Shown one piece after another: positions 58,230 through 64,000 of a stretch of 64,000 bases of DNA. Numbering within the stretch: the first letter of the stretch is position 1; the number at the start of each line of letters is the position of its first letter. Origin of the DNA: Bolinopsis microptera (lineage: Eukaryota; Ctenophora; Tentaculata; Lobata; Bolinopsidae); assembly GCF_026151205.1 (NCBI RefSeq), contig NC_087073.1:11873578-11937577 (forward strand), read 5' to 3'. Under the pieces are notes generated by a model. That model saw only the letters and a program-made list of their open reading frames with translations. It made no database searches and was not told the origin of the DNA. A program made the position numbers and the translations under genes.

Positions 58230-59046
58230 CTTCATTACCCTGACTAAGCTCTGATACCCCGACCAAGCTTCATTATCCTGACTAAGCTCTAATACCCCGA
58301 CCAAGCTTCATTACCCTGACTAAGCTCTAATACCCCGACCAAGCTTCATTACCCTGACTAAGCTCTGATAGCCCGACCAAGCTTCATTACCCTGGCTAAG
58401 CTCTAATACCCTGATCAAGCTTCATTACCCTGACTAAGCTCTAATACCCCGACCAAGCTTCATTACCCTGACTAAGCTCTGATAGCTCGACCAAGCTTCA
58501 TTACCCTGACTAAGCTCTGATACTCCGACCAAGCTTCATTACCCTGACTAAGCTCTAATACCCCGACCAAGCTTCATTACCCTGACTAAGCTCTGATACC
58601 CCGACCAAGCTTCATTACCCTGACTAAGCTCTAATACCCCGACCAAGCTTCATTACCCTGACCAAGCTTCATTACCCTGACTAAGCTCTTATAGCCCGAC
58701 CAAGCTTCATTACCCTGACTAAGCTCTGATAGCCCGACCAAGCTTCATTACCCTGACTAAGCTCTGATACCCCGACCAAGCTTCATTACCCTGACCAAGC
58801 TTCATTACCCTGACTAAGCTCTAATACCCCGACCAAGCTTCATTACCCTGACCAAGCTTCATTACCCTGACTAAGCTCTAATAGCCCGACCAAGCTTCAT
58901 TACCCTGACTAAGCTCTGATAGCCCGACCAACCTTCATTACCCTGACTAAGCTCTGATACCCCGACCAAGCTTCATTACCCTGACTAAGCTCTAATACCC
59001 CGACCAACCTTCATTACCCTGATTAAGCTCTAATACCCTGACCAAG
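58230..59046. repeat. Satellite-like array: alternating 19-bp units (38-bp higher-order repeat)
   Basis: Roughly 43 units of 19 bp. Type a is cttcattaccctgactaag; type b is ctctaataccccgaccaag. They mostly alternate a-b, giving a 38-bp period with an AAGCTT at each b-a junction. At least three places show an extra hybrid unit, cttcattaccctgaccaag, a trace of unequal exchange at the 19-bp level. Decayed copies continue to about 59155. Confidence 0.97.
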
Positions 59047-59559
59047 GTCCGATAGCCTAGCCAAGATTTAATACCCTGGCCTAGTTCCATGATACCTTGA
59101 CAAAGCTCCCTGACTAAGCTCTAATAACTAACTAAGCTCTAGTACCCTGACTAATACTATAGTGCAATTGTTGTTTGGTCTCATTGTGAACACACCTGAG
59201 AACGTACGTCATAGCCAGAGGGATTAATTACCGAACCGAACAAGAGCAGTTTTATTATTTGTAGATAACTTTAGATAAATGGTATGTTTCTATGAGTGGT
59301 TGGTTCCCAAGCTGGGAAACTGAAGAAGTGCTATAACAGTGGACGGTTCTTAAATCGCACTATAAAATCTGATCAATGAGTCCATTGTGTCTGCGTGTTG
59401 AAATGGAACGACGTTTTAACTTTTGATGTAGAAATTACATGACAGGAACGTCCTTTTTCATCTCACAATTACAAGTTGCATATTAATTTCCTTAGCAGTA
59501 AATATTTAACATGTTCTTTTTTTTGGAAAGATTGTAGTTATACAACAAATATTTTTGAG

Positions 59560-59830
59560 ATGAATACCTACTCACTCGGAACAGATCTTAGTTCAACTCT
59601 ATCATGGAGACAATAAACTCTGATAATAGCAAATTATAGATCAGAGCTTAACTCTAGCAACAGACACAATAAACTTACTGAACAATTCGACCGTAGAAAA
59701 GAATTAACGTTAACTCAGTGAATCTTAGTTCAACCCTATTGGAGATTAGAGAAGAAACAATAAATTCACTGAACAGATCCCAGTTCGTTGATTTGACCTA
59801 GATGAACAGAGACAATACAAACCCTACTCG
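59560..59830. repeat. Old tandem repeat of ~50-58 bp
   Basis: Four diverged copies share cag(a/t)tc(t/c)tagttcaac, a gagacaataaa core and ctgaaca ends (for example at about 59582, 59637, 59700 and 59765). It adjoins the 58.2-kb array but has a different unit. Confidence 0.6.
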
Positions 59831-59849
59831 AGCTAGCGTTTATGATTGC

Positions 59850-60590
59850 AATCAAACTAGCATATAACACTCACAGAGAATCACTTGAATTGCAAGCCCG
59901 GTAGGCAAAGAAGAAGGTTGCGATATTACATATTAACACTGAACACATAGTATTGCTTGTCTATCCCGAGCAAGCATGATACAAGAGTTTATGATAAGTT
60001 TATCTCCTCTAACAATATAAAGCGTATCTCACTCTTTAACAGACCTCCTTCTCTCGCTCTCACATGAATAAACGTATCTTTCTAACGTGCCTGGAGCTGA
60101 AACACGGGTACAGCTGCAGATGATAGTTTATGATGCATATCATTATACTTACTGCTCAGTAACGCTTATCATATGAATAAAACTACTCTGATCTCTGGTA
60201 CTCGTACAGAAGGAGAGAAGGAGGAGAAGCAGGCATGGTAATTAATCAAAACTAGATTGGTAGCTCGGACAATGGGTCCTTTAGTCGGGCCGCTACCTTG
60301 CTTGTTCAGATGGTTACAAATGTAAGATACATTTTGTGTAATTAGTACTTTACTACGTGTAGCCAGGAGGCCATGGGAACCGAAAATGCGCGGTAAATAT
60401 GAGCACGTGAGACACTTTCTGGTGGTGGGTAAACACTGGTCCGTCTTAATTCAGGTCAGAACCATGGATATACATACTGAGATAGAATGTACTTTTAAAA
60501 CTGTACGTATTACTCCTGGACCGGGGCCCCGGGGGTACGGGTGGTGATAGCTGAGAAATCTTAAGCTTTTTTCAAGATGAAATTGACGCA
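59850..60590. other. No supported feature; GC-rich palindrome inside
   Basis: Mostly unassigned. A ccggggccccgg palindrome sits at about 60520. Confidence 0.45.
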
Positions 60591-60601
60591 TGGATGATCT
60601 G

Positions 60602-60673
60602 TTGATTTAGATGCCCGAATTAGAATCTCCGAATATATTGATTTAGATGCCCGAATTAGAATCTCCGAATATT
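60602..60673. repeat. Exact 36-bp tandem duplication
   Basis: Two identical copies starting at 60602 and 60638 (ttgatttagatgcccgaatt..., gaatctccgaatat). No substitutions are seen, so the event is recent. It lies about 200 bases past the end of gene H. Confidence 0.9.
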
Positions 60674-60865
60674 TGCTTCCGAGTACAGATGATCTGCGGT
60701 ACATGAGCCACCTTGCCAACAATGCCCTTGGAAAACATGCCAGGATATAAAGGCAGGATTTGTGTCAGTACTGAGCTGTGCCAAGCTTCTAGGTCTTGAA
60801 ATTTAAATTAGAGTTCGCAATTAAAAGAATGCAATGCAATAGAGGAGGCTGAAAAGAGGATGTTA

Positions 60866-60877
60866 CTAGGCACCTGA
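60866..60877 (-). CDS. Gene H, last coding codons
   Basis: A very good acceptor (cgtacttttcactgtgtttcag) opens phase 0, matching the donor at 61028, and reads Ser-Gly-Ala-stop. This gives gene H a short terminal exon. Confidence 0.45.
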   Translation of the reverse strand, partial: SGA

Positions 60878-61027
60878 CTGAAACACAGTGAAAAGTACGA
60901 CCAGTGTATATTACATATTTTCAGAGAGAATGCAAGCTGAGCAGCATATGTCCACATTTGTGTGATCCGTGAGAAACGAACCGTAAGCAAAACAGTCCAT
61001 AATATGTATGTAACATAACATATGTAC

Positions 61028-61317
61028 TGTACAAGATGCGGAAACCAATGCCATGGAAGAGCTGTACCATACGCTGTATAAGATATTGGCCAACATGTGC
61101 GCTACAGAATTGGAGATTTCGAGCTCATCCGCCCACGTGACCGCGGTTAATCGCTCCATTATCCACTTTTCAAATCCTTGAGACGTTCACTCAGGTATTG
61201 CCAATGACGTACGTACTCTGACATGGGATCATGAAATGAGGGTACGGACTCCGTTACAGAGATACTCCAGGGAGACGGGGTTGTTTTAGTGATCTCCAGC
61301 TCACAGGGCACGTACAA
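61028..61317 (-). pseudogene. Gene H, coding exon with a frame switch
   Basis: The first frame (61317-61159, 52 codons to TAA) is strongly protein-like: YVPCELEITKTTPSPW, then a helix, HWQYLSERLKDL. The next frame is open from about 61187, overlaps by some 28 bases, and continues naturally (KWIMERLTAVTWADELEISN) to a GTACAT donor at 61028. One missing or extra base near 61170 would fuse them. It is either a young pseudogene, an assembly indel or a frameshifting site. An ATG in ideal context starts the second part. Not assigned to a family. Confidence 0.58.
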
Positions 61318-61379
61318 TTACTGGTAGATAGATTCTTAGAACAAGTGTTGCTAAGCGCAGGGATGATGCACGGTTTGTA

Positions 61380-61425
61380 GGTCACGTGAGCGCTCGCTGC
61401 CAATCAGCATTATGGTTACACACTC
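61380..61425 (-). promoter_or_regulatory. Possible gene H promoter elements
   Basis: A CACGTGA E-box-like word at 61383 and a ccaat box (minus-strand attgg) at 61401 lie in a GC-richer patch 60-110 bases upstream of the gene H frame. This is suggestive only. Confidence 0.25.
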
Positions 61426-61602
61426 TAATGGCGGGATTGTTCGAGGATGGCTAAAGTAGAAATAGAAGAGAAGAAGTTATCTATAGCACAATGTACATGA
61501 AACCGAAAGTTAAGCAATTACCTTGAGTAACTGAAATTGCGCAGTGGTTATCTTGATATATCTTATAGCAGGAATGATGGCTTTTTGGCCTCGGTGCAGA
61601 AC

Positions 61603-61726
61603 TTAGTGACTCTCCCTGAAGAAACTAAAAGCCCCACCATCACAGCGGGGAGTTCCTAGAGACAAGTTGGCTCCAGCAGCACATCCAGCATGCATCAGTG
61701 CTTTTCTTATTAATGGTAGAAGGTCC
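61603..61726 (-). CDS. Gene A, terminal exon
   Basis: Acceptor catagatttcag supplies the third base of a Gly codon begun in the exon at 61913. Then 40 codons run to TAA: a helix (LLPLIRKALMHAGCAAG) followed by a Gly/Cys/Phe C-terminus (GTPRCDGGAFSFFRESH). Phase fit, composition and stop together make this one of the two most secure coding calls. No family is recalled; a HEAT-like helical protein is a guess. Confidence 0.75.
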
Positions 61727-61912
61727 CTGAAATCTATGGTCTTCACTCGTGCTCTTAAGATTGATCACTGTAAACTCTAGGTTAGGGTTCGAGTAACCGA
61801 TTGTCTCTACTTCACAATCATTTTCCCAACTAAAGCATGTCATTATGTTGATGAGGGTGTAGCTGCAGTTGCAATGTCAAATGGGGTTGGTGAGGTGGGG
61901 TCATAGACTCAC

Positions 61913-62076
61913 CCATGGCAACCCCAGATTTTACTACATATCTGCTGAATGGCCACGATTAACTCAGCGATAAACGGTCGCTCGATTCCCAAAGCGAGGA
62001 TGTTGGAGCTGTTTGATACGGATCTCGCTGGTTTGCGTAAAACCTCACCAACATGCTCCTGCATGTCAGTTGATCC
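61913..62076 (-). CDS. Gene A, penultimate exon
   Basis: The donor CATGG|GTGAGT is consensus. The acceptor is ccctgctag (or two bases later, ctagag), so the 5' edge is 62078 or 62076. Fifty-four codons read MQEHVGEVLRKPARSVS, then an amphipathic helix (RPFIAELIVAIQQICSKIWG). A 186-base intron separates it from the last exon. The minus strand alone is convincingly coding. Confidence 0.75.
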
Positions 62077-62099
62077 CTCTAGCAGGGAAACAAGGACAA

Positions 62100-63820
62100 C
62101 TCATTAGTAATAGCTCACTTGTATACGGACTCCTTATTGTTATAAAGATTGTACAGAGCAGAGGGTTGGTGAGGGTTATTTTGGGATCCTAAATTGAATC
62201 GGGGGACTGTTTAAAGCAGATTAGTGTATCTATAAGGTAAATTGGGGTACCATCTCTACTATCAATAGTCTATACGACCAATAGTTGCAACTTGCACTGC
62301 GAATTATGAAGGATCTAAAATTTGTCTGAAAATCTCACTAAACATTCCGCATAGCACAATGATAATTACCACCAAGTCATTGGTTAAGTTGTACCCGGTA
62401 ACAACTAATTAATATGATTTACTCAGAGTATATAATTAGGTCAACAGCGGAGATACCAGAAAAAACATGTTTCTGTTGCCTGCCATGGAGACATTCCAGT
62501 CGCAATGTGCCCAATGACATAATTGTAAAAACATGGTAACGGATCGTCCCGGCAAAAAGAAGCATCACAAAAATAATCTAGACGCTATGCAACGAGCGAA
62601 AAATACAGTAATTCTTCAAATTAGAGCCAATGACTCAAACGGGTTAGAGTTGAGAGTTAAACACTATGTAATCCATTAAAGTACTGCCATTACTAAGCGA
62701 TCGTTTGATTGATCCCCTCAACACGCAGAGCACGTTTTTAACATGATTATTGGAACCCTGCTGTCCCTCTGAAACTTCTTTGTGGATTACGCTAATCGCT
62801 CCATATTTAATCGAGGGAGGAACAAAAATTACTTTCGTATTTACACGAGGGTAAACAAATTTATCAGACTGGAAGTCTAGCCAAATGGCACAAGCATTTG
62901 AAGACACGGGTTTTTTAACTTGATACTTGACTTGACATTATTAAATGGATCATGCTCGCTCGAAAAGCTGCAAAATGTTCAGTACGTTAAAAGTGGAATT
63001 CTTTTAACTTCTTAACAATTGAGTGTCTCTCAAAGCTGTGCTGCTCAAACTCAAAGGATGTAGCGATCAGGCTGTAAGACTGAGAGTGCGTTGAAACCGA
63101 CTAAGTTCGCTGCTGGGTTTTGGTGACGAACCCAGATTAAAATCATGAACAGTTAGTCAGTAAAACCAGAAAAGAGAAACAGAATGATACCCAAGACTCA
63201 ACACAAAAGATTTCAGATGATCTTCCAATAAAGGCCGTCGCTGATTATCGCATTATTATTTTGTAAAATATTTCACGACTGAATGAAACCCTTAAAAATG
63301 ATATTCGCTAGCTAGGTAGCAATTCTCAGAGCTAGTCGTTTGATGTGAGTTGGGGATACCCAAACAGCGATCTTGTGAAAGTGATTGAGCAACACCTCAA
63401 ACGGGCGCGACGAAGCAATAAACGCACGCGGGGAATGGTCCAGTTAAAATACACCCTGCTCGGACTTTAAAAACCTTCGCAGACAAGGCAAAAATTAGGG
63501 CAAAGCTCGGAGGGTTTTAAAATGCTAAATTCCAGGTTAAAATTAAAGTACAACACATCGACCAAACATAGCTGGGAGAATTTTGCTACATTTTTGCCCG
63601 GTATGCGTCAAGTTGTGGTAAACTAATCGGAAAATACTGGTAAAGAGTTACCCTCACAAATTGGGAAGTCTAAATCGGATTCCGAATCAGTCTGCAACTT
63701 ATTGGCCAAATCCGTCAATCCTACTTGAGCGAACAAAGTAGCGACTTACACACTTTATCCCACAGAGAAATATAAACCAGACGCGCACAAAAAGTAAGAC
63801 AAATAATGCAGCCCAACAAA
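62100..63820. other. Unassigned; weak minus-strand segments
   Basis: A minus frame at 62644-62907 (87 codons) and a shorter one near 63064-63150 are protein-like but have no matching splice sites. They might be gene A exons. Confidence 0.3.
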
Positions 63821-63835
63821 AAGTAGCCGGATTAT

Positions 63836-64000
63836 AATTCGCTGCTCAGCAGTGTATTTAGGTGAACCAATGCACAGTGCACTGCAGTCACGGGAACCCC
63901 TCCTCGCAACACATAAATGGTGATTAGTAACCACAGAAGCTGCTGTGGCTGACCAGTGGCAGTAGTCTTAAAGATCGGAGAGCTCTTCTCCAGATCCATA
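63836..64000 (-). CDS. Possible gene A exon running off the window edge
   Basis: From the right edge, an open minus frame of 54 codons reads MDLEKSSPIFKTTATGQ, then a hydrophobic helix (LLWLLITIYVLRGGVP) and ends in TAA. A donor must lie before the stop, but only weak ones are seen (GTGACT, GTTCAC). The start may be internal. Confidence 0.35.

Noticed and set aside
58230-59046. Array considered as a CRISPR
   Set aside because: Units are contiguous with no unique spacers; it is a tandem satellite.

Overview
The window looks like nuclear DNA of an invertebrate-type metazoan. It is AT-rich, full of simple-sequence and minisatellite DNA, and carries a non-autonomous hAT-type transposon with an 8-bp target duplication. 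It has no long open frames, rRNA, tRNA or bacterial-style operons. The coding content is in short exons bounded by GT..AG splice sites, so reading plain ORFs misses most of it. No protein family could be named from memory. Every gene call rests on open frame, residue composition, splice-site quality and intron-phase agreement, not on homology.

The best-supported gene models are as follows. Gene A is on the minus strand at 62.1-61.6 kb: two phase-matched exons ending in a stop, the 3' end of a larger gene that probably enters from beyond 64 kb. Gene H, minus strand at 61.3-60.9 kb, is a coding region that changes frame once inside an exon. Gene B, minus strand at 54.3-40.4 kb, has an initiator exon plus two internal exons and very long introns holding further candidate exons on both strands. 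Gene G, plus strand at 37.0-38.5 kb, has three phase-matched exons and a polyadenylation signal 12 bases after the stop. Smaller plus-strand models lie at 4.2-4.8, 9.25-10.4, 11.6-12.1 and 12.8-13.1 kb. Many isolated exon-like segments lie between them; where both strands read open, this is stated.

The repeat landscape is the clearest part. It includes a 648-bp pure (CT)n tract at 45.5 kb, an 817-bp satellite-like array at 58.2 kb built of alternating 19-bp units, a 632-bp hAT MITE at 20.7 kb, two G-quadruplex-forming minisatellites (2.5 and 40.65 kb), several perfect hairpins, and a number of degenerate tandem duplications. I found no CRISPR array, prophage, toxin or viral gene. Stretches between listed features are AT-rich DNA in which I see nothing I can support.
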